DNA of 64,000 nt from Anaspis maculata (lineage: Eukaryota; Arthropoda; Insecta; Coleoptera; Scraptiidae). Below the pieces are notes generated by a model. The model did no database searches and was not told where the DNA came from. It was given only the letters and a program-made list of their open reading frames with translations. Position numbers and translations under genes: made by a program. Of this stretch, positions 34,641-45,165 are shown piece by piece; the first letter of the stretch is position 1, and every line of letters starts with the position of its first letter. The stretch covers positions 1,612,001-1,676,000 of the forward strand of contig OX421963.1 in assembly GCA_949128115.1 (NCBI GenBank). The letters are read 5' to 3'.

Positions 34641-35586
34641 AAAAGGTGTAGTGAGCGAAATTACCTTAGTTGCAATCCAAACTAAATTTTCTCTGTTACA
34701 CCTGAAAAAATAACAATAATGTAAAAATAAGGAGCTCTAAAATTTTCACGTCCAACCGCGAAGATCCAAACGGCAAATTTTAGAATAAATATTCGCACAC
34801 AGCACCGCGTACATACCTGAATAATTTTTGATATACAGGATTATTCAAAAGTCCGGAACAAAATTCATAATTTTGTACCATATTTTTTTCCGAGAAAAAA
34901 AAATGCTCGAACAGGGCGATTCCTAAAAAGGGCAAGCGGTTATTCCATGACACGTATCATGATTTATCGTCAACCCCTTAACCCCTAGCCACCCTTAGCA
35001 TTTTTTTTAAAGGCACCCTGACTTGGAGGGGGAGGGGGGGCTCGTTTGGAAAGCTTGTCAAAAATTGTATCCAGATTTACCATTGAAAATTAGATCGAAC
35101 GCTTCACCATGAAGTTTTGAGGAGCCCCAGGGTAACTCAAAAGTTCTGAACAAGATTCATAATTTCTTACCATATTTTTTCAAAAAAAAAAACGCTCGAA
35201 CAGGTCGATTTTCAGAAACGGTGAGTCGTTTTTCCATGATACGTGTCATGATCTACCGTCAACCCCTCAACCCCCAGCCACTCTCAGTATTTTTTTTTTC
35301 ACGTGTCATGATCTACCCTCAAGCCCTCAACTCCCAGCCACTCTTAGTATTTTTTTGTAACTTTTGTATAACCCTGTATATTATCGTCATAAGTTCTCCG
35401 CTCTTTGTATGTTTTTACAACTGATGCACCCATAAATTTAGCCATGTTTTTGACGAGAAGTATGGTCGAGAAGTTGCTATAACAGCAACTTCGCTAAAAA
35501 TGGAGTAAATACTACGAATTCATAGTAGATACTACAGATTCAGAGTAGATGCTTCAAAGGCGAAGTAGATACTACTACGTACCATT

Positions 35587-37613
35587 GGGTGGTATGCATA
35601 AAAAGTAGTAGATGCTACTACTACGGAAAAAAGTATCTACTTCGTAGTATTCTCTATTATGTATTCAGCATCTACTTCAGTTCCGAAGCATATGCTACAA
35701 AAAAGAAGCTTCTACTACAATACGGTGTAGTAAGTACTACAGCATCGTAGTATATACTACACCATTTCCAACTGTATTTGCGATAATGTCAAATGTATTT
35801 CAGATTAGCAATATGTATTTGAGAAAACACCAATTGTATTTTAAATATGAGAAATGTAGTTTAAAATTTGCCAAATGTATTTTAATTATGAGAAATGCGG
35901 TGGTAGCCGAGTGGTACAGGTGATGGCAAGCCAAACCATTCGCACTGCCCTGTGTGGGTTCGAATCCTACTTCATCCATGGATATTTTGTGCTGTCCCCG
36001 AGGTTGCATGGTAGAGCAGCTTATAGCTGAATGCCGCCTCGTAAAATAAGACAATTAAATAAATAAAAAAAAAATAAAAAATGTAGTTGAGAAAGTACCA
36101 AATGAATTTTAGAACAAAGATATGTAGTTTAGAAAACGTGAATTGTAAGTGAGAAACCGCCAATTGTAGTTGAGAATTTGGAGTTTGTTTTCCTCAACAA
36201 CGTTTTCCTTTTTCATCACTGTTCTACCCTAAAAAAAAAATATCTGAATCTGAAAAACATTTCAAAATATCTCAAATACATCTCATCTTACCTTAAATAC
36301 ATCTAACGTTTTCGAAAATACAATTGGCAATTTCTCCATTGAACTTCGTGGATCTGGAATGCATTTAATTTTTTCTACATTCATTTGGTAATATCTCGAA
36401 TACATTTCGTTTATCTAAAATACATTTCTTATTTTCTAAAGTACATCTAAAGTTTTCTAAAATGCATTGGCGATTTCTTAAACACATTTGGTTAATCTTA
36501 AATACATTTCATATTTTCTGAAATACATTTGAAGTTTTCTAAACTACAGCTGGAAAAGGTGTAGTGAGCGAAATTACCTCAGTTGCAATCCAAACTAAGT
36601 TTTCTCTGTTGAACCTGAAAAAATAACAATGGTGTAAAAATAAGGAGCTCTAAAATTTTTACGTCCAACCGCGAAGATCTAAACGGCAAATTTTAGAATA
36701 AATATGCACACAGCACCGCGTATACCTGGATAATTTTTGATATACAGGATTATTCAAAATTCCGGAACAAAATTCATAATTTTGTACCATATTTTTTTCC
36801 GAGAAAAAAAAACGCTCGAACAGGGCGATTTCTAAAAAGAGCAAGCGGCTTTTCCATGACACGTATCATGATTTATTGTCAACCCCTTAACCCCTAGCCA
36901 CCCTTAGCATTTTTTTCAAGAGGCACCCTGACTTGGAGGGGGGCTCGTTTGGAAAGCTTGTCAAAAATTGTATCCAGATACCATTGAAAATTAGATCGAA
37001 CGCTTCACCATGAAGTTTTAAGGAACCCCAGGGTAACTCAAAAGTTCGGAACAAAATTCATAATTTCTAACCATATTTTTTCAAAAAAAAAAACGCTCGA
37101 ACAGGTCGATTTTCAAAAACGGTAAGTCGTTTTTCCATGATACGTGTCATAATCTACCGTCAACCCCTCAACCCCCAGTCACTCTCAGTATTTTTTTTTA
37201 CGTGTCATGATCTACCCTCAACCCTTCAACTCTAAGCCACTCTCAGTATTTTTTTAAACTTTTGAATAACCCTGTATATTATCGTCATAGGTTCTCCGCT
37301 CTTTGTATGTTTTTACAACTGTTGCACTCATAAATTTAGTCTTGTTTTTGACGAGAAGTATGGTCGAGAAGTTGCTATAACAGCAACTTCGCTAAAAATG
37401 AAGTAAATACTACGAACACCCCAAATTCATAGTAGATACTACAGGTTCGGAGTAGATGCTTCAAAGGCGAAGTAGAAACTACTACGTACCGTTGTATACA
37501 GAAGCATTTACTACCTGGGCATAGTAAGTACTACGCTAGTGTAGTACATACTTCTCTTACGGAGTAGATATACTTGTAGCATTAGTATCTACTACTTTTT
37601 ATGCATACGACCC
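35587..37613. mobile_element. GGGTRGTATKCAT element, inner copy (TSD ATT)
   Basis: A complete second copy inserted near the right end of the outer copy, flanked by ATT (35584-35586 and 37614-37616). The outer copy resumes with GTATATAGAAGCATCTACTA after it, and the inner copy contains the undisturbed equivalent (TTGTATACAGAAGCATTTAC near 37493). About 2.0 kb including an internal SINE. Confidence 0.9.
35898..36079 (+). mobile_element. tRNA-derived SINE
   Basis: The 5' end is tRNA-like, with A box TAGCCGAGTGG and B box GGTTCGAATCC about 50 bp apart. A non-tRNA body and an A-rich tail (AAATAAATAAAAAAAAAATA) follow. Flanked by AAATG on both sides. It is absent from the corresponding position in the outer copy (about 34095), proving mobility. 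The head resembles Leu/Ser-class tRNA (CCGAGTGG). Pol III transcription is expected for the family; activity is not shown. Confidence 0.85.
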
Positions 37614-38229
37614 ATTGTATATAGAAGCATCTACTACCTGGGCATAGTAAGTACTACGCTAGTGTAGTACATACTTCTCTTACGAAGTAGATACTTGTAG
37701 CATTAGTATCTACTACTTTTTATGCATACGACCCAATGTGACGTTTTTGACTTTTCAATATTCGTAATCTACGGTTCAAGTGGAAGAGTTTAAAACCATT
37801 ACCGCAACTATAGCATGAAGAATTCTCGAGTAATCTCATTTTGAATTTTTCTTTGTCACATCGACATTTTAGTTTTTCGAGTCAAGTGGCCATGGAGCTT
37901 TCACGACAATGACTCTCGCTTCCAGAAGCTCTATCTCAAAGACCATGGGTTGCAGAGAATTGATTGAAAAACCAAACTGGTAGGGAATTTCATAGGCTTC
38001 AAAATGACTCCTTACATCTTTTACTGTCAGATGACCCAAAATTAAGATTTTCGGCAAAAATCACGCTGGTGCACTTCTTGTTGATGATGGCGACATGACG
38101 CCGACATTTCCCAAAGGGGGGAAACTAGTATGTCAAAACCTAAGCTACACAGATCGTTTTAAGCTAGTTTCCAGCCAGGAAACAATTATTTCCTTATTGT
38201 TTCCCCTGGCGCCTGGGCTATAATTGGTA

Positions 38230-38396
38230 TAGACAATACAAATAGAAAAGACCATATGTTGTCACGGATTTTTACGGTTGCGTAGGAACCAGGCGAGTCC
38301 ATCATTCAAAAAAAGGTTGGCTGATTTTTGATGCCCCAATATCCGTGACGACGCTGGTGATAACATCATTATGGTCTTCTCTATTTGAATTGTCTA
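38230..38396. mobile_element. 167-bp hairpin MITE, TAGACAAT ends
   Basis: TAGACAATACAAATAGAAAA pairs with the right end with few mismatches. Either TA-flanked (GACAAT tips) or blunt. It shares its right TA with the next element. Confidence 0.7.
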
Positions 38397-38928
38397 CAGA
38401 GTGGTAAAAATTTCGATGCTCACCATTGGTATCTTGAAAACGGTAAGAGATACCAGGTCGGTTAAATTAGAAAAAAGTTGCGCATTTTTGTGGCGATTGA
38501 GAATCTAAAAAGGAATATTCTGATTGGTTCACGATTTATCACGAAAAAACTGAAAATTTTGATTTCAGAAATTATTTTTCATCTTTCCAACCATCCAAGC
38601 TATTTCAATCAAACTTCATAGTTTTATGTCTTTGATTACTCCGAGTCAATCAACGTTGACAGAAATTTTCCAGGCTTTCTAGATGTCAAATTATGATAGT
38701 CAACTTTTGTTTTTCTCACGGCCGCCATATTGGATTTTTGCACTAATAGATAGAGAAAAAAATTAGCTTTCCGAATTATTAACCAACATGTTCTTTTCAT
38801 GACATTTTTAGCGTCAAATTTTGAAATTTTCGTAAATTATTGACAAAATCGGGGATTCTTTGAAAAACAATTGGAATATTATCAAAAGCAACAGAAAAAG
38901 ACAAATTGTGTTCAATTGACGTATCTAA

Positions 38929-39067
38929 GGGCTCGATACCAAGTTGCAGGCACAAAGTTTGGGACGGCGTAACTCGCCAAATACAGCGCGGTCTGATTGG
39001 TTGGTATTCGCCGTTGGTATGGTAACGGCACTGACGGCGGTCCCAGCCCCAACTTGGTATCGAGCCG
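38929..39067. mobile_element. 139-bp MITE, GGCTCGATACCAAGTTG ends, TSD TAA
   Basis: Inverted GGCTCGATACCAAGTTG tips, flanked by TAA on each side. The empty site is the mirrored arm of P5 (ATCTAACTTCTTAA as read from about 43850). Confidence 0.88.
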
Positions 39068-39565
39068 TAACTTTTTAATCGTGTTTTGTGCTTTTTTGTA
39101 CCGACAGTTCATAAATTAGATGAGTCAAGGGTGCCTGTGAATTCAAAAACGTCTGTCGAAACTAGGGTAATCCTTACTCTTTTTCTAATAATTTGTCAAA
39201 CTTTAACAAGAACGATCCGACAGACTTCTTAGCTAGTTCCGACAGACGTTTTTGAACTCACAGACACCCTTGATCCATTCAATTTATGAACTACTGGTAC
39301 AAACAAGCACAAAACACGATTAACCCTCCAACTGCTGGCGTTACCATATGGTAACGCGTGCCAGCGATCATGTAAAGCATCGCCATCTCTAATTTTTTTA
39401 AACAAGTTGGGAATTAGGTTATGTTGATCCGTTCGTTAAAGTGTGTTTTATAAAATAGTACTAGAAATATCTCAATTGTGCGCTAAACTCGTGTTTTTTG
39501 AGACCGTCCACTAACGAGCTCTCTAGTAAGTGTACGAAGCATAGACATTCGCTGGAAGTACCTAA

Positions 39566-39701
39566 TGGTGCGATTCTTTAGAAAATTACATTCCATAAAG
39601 GCTCTGTTACGTTGTTATTGTCTAGGCAACAGCCAATGGCCGACATGGATTTTTACATAACAGAGCGTTTATGGAATGTTATTTTTTACAGAATAGCACC
39701 A
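39566..39701. mobile_element. MITE family M1, copy 2
   Basis: Same sequence as 32292-32427 in opposite orientation, with TGGTGCGATTCT / AGAATAGCACCA tips. The flanking triplets (TAA/TAT) no longer match. It lies within the piggyBac-like element. Confidence 0.82.
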
Positions 39702-39935
39702 TATGTATGTTTTTGCAAACCTTGATGCACATGTCAACTACAGTCTCAGGTTTTTGCATATCTAAAATGACTACCTATTATGTATTTATTAGGAAAAGTT
39801 GATCTATTTGTTTGTAATTTGTGGGTTTTTTGTTGTGTTACCGTATGGTTACGCTAGCAGGTAAAGCCAGACATTAAAAGGCAAATCAGCTGTTCGATAT
39901 TACAGTCTTTGGTAACCGTTTTGATTTTTTCCAGA

Positions 39936-40082
39936 GGAGATCTCACTTTAGAGGAGACTCTCCAAATTGCCTACGATGATGACGCTGATATTGATCAACT
40001 GCAAGAGATTTTCCCAAGTTCAGCTACCCTGCCAAATTTTAAGAGATGTTTGGAGTGTAATTTCATTTTTCACAATAAATAG
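39936..40082 (+). pseudogene. possible piggyBac transposase N-terminal exon remnant
   Basis: After a good 3' splice site (GATTTTTTCCAG) the frame reads GDLTLEETLQIAYDDDADID QLQEIFPSSATLPNF before a stop, i.e. an acidic helix-forming segment like the poorly conserved N-termini of PGBD proteins. Location near the left tip of a TTAA element is the main support. It could be chance; no catalytic region is present. Confidence 0.3.
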
Positions 40083-40377
40083 TTCATAAGATGAAATAAT
40101 TGTGGAAAGGTTTCCACTGACGGAACGAATGACTTTTCAAATGAAAAGTACCTCGAAAAGTACATGCTAGAAGGTGGTAGTTTTCTTCAGAAATGGAAGC
40201 TGTAGACACAGTGTTTTGCTATATTATTTTAGCTCTTCAGTACCTACAGCATACCCGAGAGCATACCAGACGTGAATTTTCTGTGAAACTACTGAAGCCA
40301 CCCGCATTTGGCGGGCCGAAAATAATTCGGAGGAGAATAATTCGAAGCCGTAAAATCGAGGTATAAGTATGTGAATA

Positions 40378-40900
40378 TTCAGAGTCAAGGCATCATTAAA
40401 AGATGTCGCTAGTTATTTAATTCATTCGTGTAAATCCCGCGAAGCTCTACAACATAATTTACTGGCTCCTCATCGACATTCAATAACCGTCCCTGCTCGA
40501 CGTCCGATGAAATGGTAAATTGGTGCATATGAAGTAAAGCACCCGCACTTCAACCCAGCCAGTTGCTGCCGTACTCCTGCTGTGTTGACACGCCGCTCGC
40601 CGCCCGCCTGCCCGCCATCATCCGATTCTCACGTGCTAGCACCGCCGGTCGCATTCCAGCGGCTTTCTATACGCTATACGCTTCTGAGCTGTCTATACGC
40701 CGTTCGCGATCGTTCTGGAAGCGAAAAAATATTCCGAATTGCTGGGAATGGGGGATATCGCCGGAGATTGACCGTGATACCTGGACCAATCCTCCTGGGC
40801 TGCCGTCCGCTCCCGACTTGTCACGTCCGTCGCCGGGTGCTTCTGCGGGCCTGTTAGCGAAGAGTTTTAGTCCCCTTCGAGGAAGCTGAGTTAGAACCCG
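40378..40900. other. GC-rich block, unidentified
   Basis: The GC content jumps above its surroundings. A 108-codon frame at 40563-40889 (plus) is rich in Arg, Pro and Ala, but overlapping frames are equally open, as expected from composition. Not called as a gene. It leads straight into the GAGT array. Confidence 0.35.
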
Positions 40901-41420
40901 TTTATGTTGCGTCGCGACCCTCCTAGAGGCCGAAGCGTCGAAGCCTCAATGATGAGTCCCAGCCCACTTGGAAAATGACGAGTCGATTCCCCGGCTGATG
41001 TGTCACAAAGGCCCCCTGGGGAAAGTCGAGTTGGAACCCTTCGGAGACGTGTTTTGGTCCCCTTGGGGGCAACGAAGAGTCGAGAACCCTTCAGGTTGAG
41101 TTTTGACCCTCCGAGAGACTGATGAGTTGCTTCCCCTGTTGAGTTGCAACCCGTCCCTTGGATGTCGTGTCAAAGCCCTTGAACGTTGAGTCTTGACCCG
41201 CCTCCAGGTGTCGAGTCAGAGCCCTCCGACGACGAGTTCCAGCCCTTCGCCAGGTCGATGTGCCAAGGCCCTTCCGGTGTTGAGTTTCGACCCTTCTCCA
41301 AGTCGTAGAGTTGGGACCCGTTGACGAAGTGTTTCGAACCCCCTCCAGGATGCTGAGTCGCGTTCCCTCGACGATGAGTTCTATCCTACCTCGAGGATGT
41401 CGAGTTGAAACCCCTAAATG
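40900..41420 (+). repeat. degenerate GAGTYNNNNCCC minisatellite
   Basis: At least fourteen units of roughly 30-40 bp, each with GAGT followed a few bases later by CCC and a CCTTC/CCTCC/CCTCG segment (for example GAGTTGGAACCC, GAGTTTTGACCC, GAGTTGAAACCC). Unit lengths vary, so no fixed frame is maintained. No partner elsewhere in the window. Confidence 0.7.
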
Positions 41421-42625
41421 AACCAGGCCCGATAGAAATGAGGTCTCTCGTTTCGGTATCTCGTGTGGCGGAGTGATGACCTCGACGGGCGGGAGGTTAG
41501 TCTTGGTGAGTTGGGATAGTTGCTTACGGTTAGGCTTTGTCGGAAAAATGTATGATGGGGCTCACGCGTGCGTTCTGAATCTGCCTGCACGTGCTGGTGT
41601 CTGCGCTACTGTCTGCCGTCAGGTACAGCCACTTTCAAGCCTCGTCCTTTGTTGGATACCTTCATAGAAAGGTATTCGCGCTCTTGGGCCCTCTGGACTT
41701 GGCTTTGTGACTGCGGTACTCAGAGCACCGGACCTAGTGGGTTATATCTGGAAACTCGCGGGTGAGCTTCCTCTGCGTTTCTGAAGCTCCTAGTTATTCG
41801 GAAAAAGTAAATTTTGAGAACTACGTGAAAAATCAAGTAATTGGAAAAATAGAATCGCGTTTGTATCGGGGTTCGGACCCTGCCGTCGAGTCGCAATTGT
41901 TGATCGGATTGATGGACCCCCCCCCCTTTTCTTGAAACTAATGATTTTGTTTTAGCGCCACGACAGTTCCGGATATTTCCATGTAGAGCTTGTTACGGGA
42001 ATGAAAACGTTCTTATTCGAAACTGATGAATTCAATCCGGTACCCAACGACGCCATCGTTCAGATAGGGATTTTGTAGAAATGAATTGTTATCAGGGCTC
42101 GATCAGGAATAGTGTAGACGGCGATTACTTCGTGTTAGGGCAAATATTATTTCGACGCCTCTCCGCATCGGCTTTTCGGCGAACACCCTGTATAGTCAAT
42201 TCTCTGCGTTTTGTTTTTCCTGACTGCGGTCTTCCCTCACAAACTGCTAAACACCAACGAACTAGCGCGTGCTCAAAACGTTCTCCACATTAAATTTGTA
42301 CCTTGACTTGAGTAATTGTTTCGCGTACACCATCGGTTCGAAAGTTTTTGGAAGGGCGAAATTTGGTTCAACATTTCCGGTTATAGGCACTTTCGATCAC
42401 GGGAATCTTTCTGAGCGTTGGGGGCAATTCACGGCGAAAACAGGTTTAAAGCCCCCACAAAGATCAGCCATATCCAATCCCTTCCAAACGGGCAAAAGAG
42501 AACCACAGCCCAAAAAGAGCGTTAGCCTTTGAAAAGAGGCTCCACAAAAAGGGGGCCACCGCACACACCGGCCCACAAATCTTAGATTGCATTCGTGGTC
42601 GAAGTCACTCTTCTCTTTGAGTGTC
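41420..42625. other. unassigned, continuation of GC-rich block
   Basis: Short open frames only. AACACCCTGTATAG near 42185 is a Tc1-type tip without an identifiable partner. CCTAACCCTAACATAACC at about 42637 is only telomere-like by chance. Nothing else supportable. Confidence 0.35.
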
Positions 42626-42629
42626 TAGA

Positions 42630-43500
42630 AGCCGGGCCTAACCCTAACATAACCTCTAACACTAACATAAATGTTGGATCTGATTTAACCACAAAAAGAA
42701 CTTTGAACCGCGAAAGCCAGTCAGAATTAAATGTCGGTCAAGGTGTAGAGTCAGGTGTTCGTCGGAGGGTTGGGGTGCTGGGACGTCTGAAATAATTAGG
42801 GGAAAGGTATCTCTTCGGGAATAGGTTAGATCTTTCAGAGATTTTAGCCTGCGATGTGAAGGTAGGTCTAGGTATAGGAGCGAGCCATTATTTAAACATT
42901 TTGAATTGTACATAGAAGTCAATAGATTGATGTTATGTTAAAATTTTATACTGGCTACGTTTACACCGGTGGACTAAAACTGGACTGACCCAAGCACTGA
43001 CCCAAATTTCACCCAAAGTAATTCTTCTCTTCCAGCGTTTTCACCGGCAGACTAACGCGACCGACCCATTTCAAAATATGAACTTAAACTAAATCAATAT
43101 AAAAACTAAATTCACTCCAGTCCACAGCTAACCGGAGACCTGACCAAGCTACTTGGTCCTAATTTGGTCTTTGTCTACGATCGTTTACACCACGTGGACT
43201 AAACTTATTTGGGTCGAATTTAGTGCTTAGGTCGCGGACCAAAGCCACGGTGTAAACGTAGCCACTGTGTCTTATTGTGTTCAAACTTGTAGTCAGACCT
43301 GTCTCAACAATCTCGAGAACTCTATAATCGAACAACAAGAAGAGAGGCACAACGGGATGTCGTCCTGATACTAGATGATCATCGGCCAAGCGGTTCCAAA
43401 AGCGAGAAAAGTGATTCAAGTCAAAAGTTGAATTAAATGCCAGTATAATGGGTTGCCTACCCATTCAGGGGTACAAGACGATAGCCGGGGTCGCCTCACT
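42630..43500 (+). repeat. dispersed repeat U, copy 1
   Basis: Matches 58285-58855 in the same orientation over its full length apart from a 311-bp MITE. Shared blocks include AAATGTTGGATCTGATTTAA, GTCGTCCTGATACTAGATGA and ATGGGTTGCCTACCCATTCA. Function unknown; no long frame. Confidence 0.88.
42953..43263. mobile_element. 311-bp MITE, GGCTACGTTTACACC tips, TSD ACT
   Basis: Inverted GGCTACGTTTACACC ends, flanked by ACT on each side. Repeat U copy 2 preserves the empty site (TTATACTGTGTC near 58605). Tip and 3-bp duplication resemble PIF/Harbinger MITEs, though ACT is not the usual TWA. Confidence 0.9.
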
Positions 43501-44589
43501 ACCAAGAGAGTTGTATAGATTTTCAACAACATACCTCTGCAGCCTACATACCTTTCAACACACCTTTCCACAATTAATTCATCTTATGAGTAAGTCGACG
43601 GTTCTTCAAGAAAAAACACTGTTTATAAATCAACATAAATGGTTCAGTACATATGGTAAATAATGTGATCCATAAAATGCTAGCGTTACCATATGGTAAC
43701 AGCTTTTTGTGCAAAAACTGAGAGTCATTGTTGTCAAATATATCATTCTTCAGCCTAAAGATGCAAAAACTCATAAAATAATACCTATAAGTTTTTTTTA
43801 TTTTTTTGAGAAAATTTTAATTCCGCTGTTAGAGGGTTAAGAAGTTAGATACGTCAATTGCACACCATCTGTCACTTTTTGTTGTTGCTATTGATAATAT
43901 TTCAATTGTTTTTTAAGCATTCCCGATTTTGTCGCTAATTTACAAAAATTTCAAAATTTGACGCTAAAAATGTCACAAAAGAACATGTTGGTTACTAATT
44001 CGGAAAGCTATTTTTTTTCTCTATCTATTAGTGCAAAAATCCAATATGGCGGCCATAAGAAAAACAAAAGTTGACTATCATAATTTGACATCTAGAAGGC
44101 CTGGAAAATTTCTGTCAACGTTGATCGACTCGGAGTGATCAAAAACATAAAACTGTGAAATTTGATTGAAATAGCTTGAATTGTTGGAAAGATGAAAAAT
44201 AATTTCTGGAATCAAAATTTTCAGTTTTTCCGTGATAAATCGGAAACCAATCAAAATATTCAAAGTTTCTTTTCAGATTCTCAATCGCCACAAAAATGCG
44301 CAACTTTTTTCTAATTTAACCGACCTCGTATCTCTCGCCGTTTCCAAGATACCAATGGTGAGCAGCATCGAAATTTTCACCGCCCCTGTAAACCTTTTTT
44401 TTTTTTTTTTTTTTGTTGGCCCAAAGTTCTAGCTCGTTGGCCACGAAATGGAACTATTCAATGAAAACATCTAGCAATCAGAAAAACAAAAAGAAAATAT
44501 CACTAGGAAGTGATCAACGAATCTTGATTACGACATTACTCCCTGTAAACCTCTCACACTTGAAAAATTTAAAACAAAAAACTCGCTTA

Positions 44590-44723
44590 TGATGCGATTC
44601 TCTAAAAAAATACATTCCATAAAGGCTCTGTTACGCTGTTATTACCTAGGCAACAGCCAATGGCTGACACGAATTTTTACATAACAGAGCGTTTATGAAT
44701 TTGTCTTTTACAGAATAGCACCA
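44590..44723. mobile_element. MITE family M1, copy 3
   Basis: 134 bp, TGATGCGATTCT / AGAATAGCACCA tips, flanked by TTA and TTG (probably a TTA duplication with one change). Same orientation as copy 2. Confidence 0.82.
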
Positions 44724-44909
44724 TTGGGTACATAATTTTTCTCAATAGAAAATTTAGAAATCAAAATGTTCTGGGTATTATTACTAGCATTATTATTATT
44801 ATGGTGGAAATTTCCCGCTGCGGCGCTACTACCTGTTGTGCCCACCACAAATTTATTGGGCCCAGACCTGGCCCACCTGATATTGAAAGTCTAGCTCCGT
44901 GCCTGAGGC

Positions 44910-44974
44910 TTAGGTATTCAGTTTTCCGCCAGACACGATGAGCTGTAGTCGTTTACTCATTGCCTCCACAAGCT
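44910..44974 (-). CDS. possible terminal exon of the S1 protease homolog
   Basis: Downstream of exon 2 on the minus strand, a TTTGCTAG acceptor is followed by a frame that matches the phase left by exon 2 and reads LVEAMSKRLQLIVSGGKLNT then stop. It lacks the usual C-terminal YxxWI pattern of S1 proteases, so it may be a chance match. The true last exon could instead lie outside the window or be lost. Confidence 0.2.
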
Positions 44975-44990
44975 CTAGCAAACACTAATA

Positions 44991-45112
44991 CCGTATGATC
45001 AGAAACTTTCTCACTCAAGGGAGGCTGTGGCCTGGCCAAAATCAGCCTTGTTCTCCTGCCAATGACCAGACCAGAGCCCGCCTTGAGTAAGAAAGTTTTT
45101 GGTCATACAGTT
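44991..45112. mobile_element. 122-bp MITE with 8-bp TSD CACTAATA
   Basis: CACTAATA occurs at 44983-44990 and 45113-45120. Between them is a hairpin with about 30-bp inverted ends (CGTATGATCAGAAACTTTCT and its complement). An 8-bp TSD indicates hAT- or P-type mobilisation. It lies just downstream of exon 2 of the protease homolog. Confidence 0.82.
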
Positions 45113-45165
45113 CACTAATACACTGGTAAAATATAAATTTATAAAAAATTGTTCTAGACAATCAC

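Larger units (their letters stand above)
33787..37734. mobile_element. GGGTRGTATKCAT element, outer copy (TSD AAT)
   Basis: Flanked by AAT (33784-33786 and 37735-37737) with inverted ends GGGTGGTATGCATAAAAAGT / its near complement. It is split by a second copy of itself. Without that insert it is about 1.9 kb. Subterminal GTAGTA/TACTAC clusters lie on both sides. The interior has two opposed arrays of short motifs (separate entries), then TTATTCAAAA-type and GTCATGAT-type segments. No transposase. Confidence 0.88.
32681..38220. mobile_element. palindromic element FB-C (TAGCCCAGGCGCCAGGG termini, TSD TAA)
   Basis: Perfect 17-bp inverted ends, flanked by TAA (32678-32680 and 38221-38223). Arms 32681-33182 and about 37735-38220 are reverse complements; the middle holds a TA-flanked hairpin and the self-nested GGGTRGTATKCAT element. 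Its tips resemble those of FB-A and FB-B. Confidence 0.85.
39325..43836. mobile_element. piggyBac-like element, non-autonomous, TTAA-flanked
   Basis: Inverted tips CCCTCYAACWGC, flanked by TTAA at 39321-39324 and 43837-43840; it lies in the right arm of P5. A palindromic subterminal motif GTTACCATATGGTAAC lies near 39341 and 43684, with a variant near 39838. piggyBac elements require TTAA and start with CCC, so the assignment is good. The 4.5-kb interior is mostly foreign: an M1 MITE, a GC-rich block, a GAGT minisatellite and repeat U with its own MITE. One short exon-like remnant may come from the transposase gene. Confidence 0.82.
38397..44388. mobile_element. palindromic element P5 (CAGNGNGGTRAAAATTTC tips, TA-flanked)
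   Basis: Left arm from 38397 and right arm from 43841 to 44388 are reverse complements, with a centre near 39193. TA flanks both ends. The original right-arm continuity is visible (CACGATTAA joined to AAGTTAGATACGTCAATTG after removal of the piggyBac-like insert). Arms include a conserved CAATATGGCGGCC block. Confidence 0.78.

Noticed and set aside
33787..37734. Spaced short repeats as a CRISPR array
   Set aside because: Units are degenerate, spacers are not unique, the organism is eukaryotic, and no cas-like genes are present.
40563..40889. 108-codon Arg/Pro-rich ORF
   Set aside because: It lies in a GC-rich block where overlapping frames are equally open; no recognisable domain.
42630..42665. 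CCTAACCCTAACATAACC as interstitial telomere repeat
   Set aside because: Only two telomere-like units and not in an array; it is part of dispersed repeat U.
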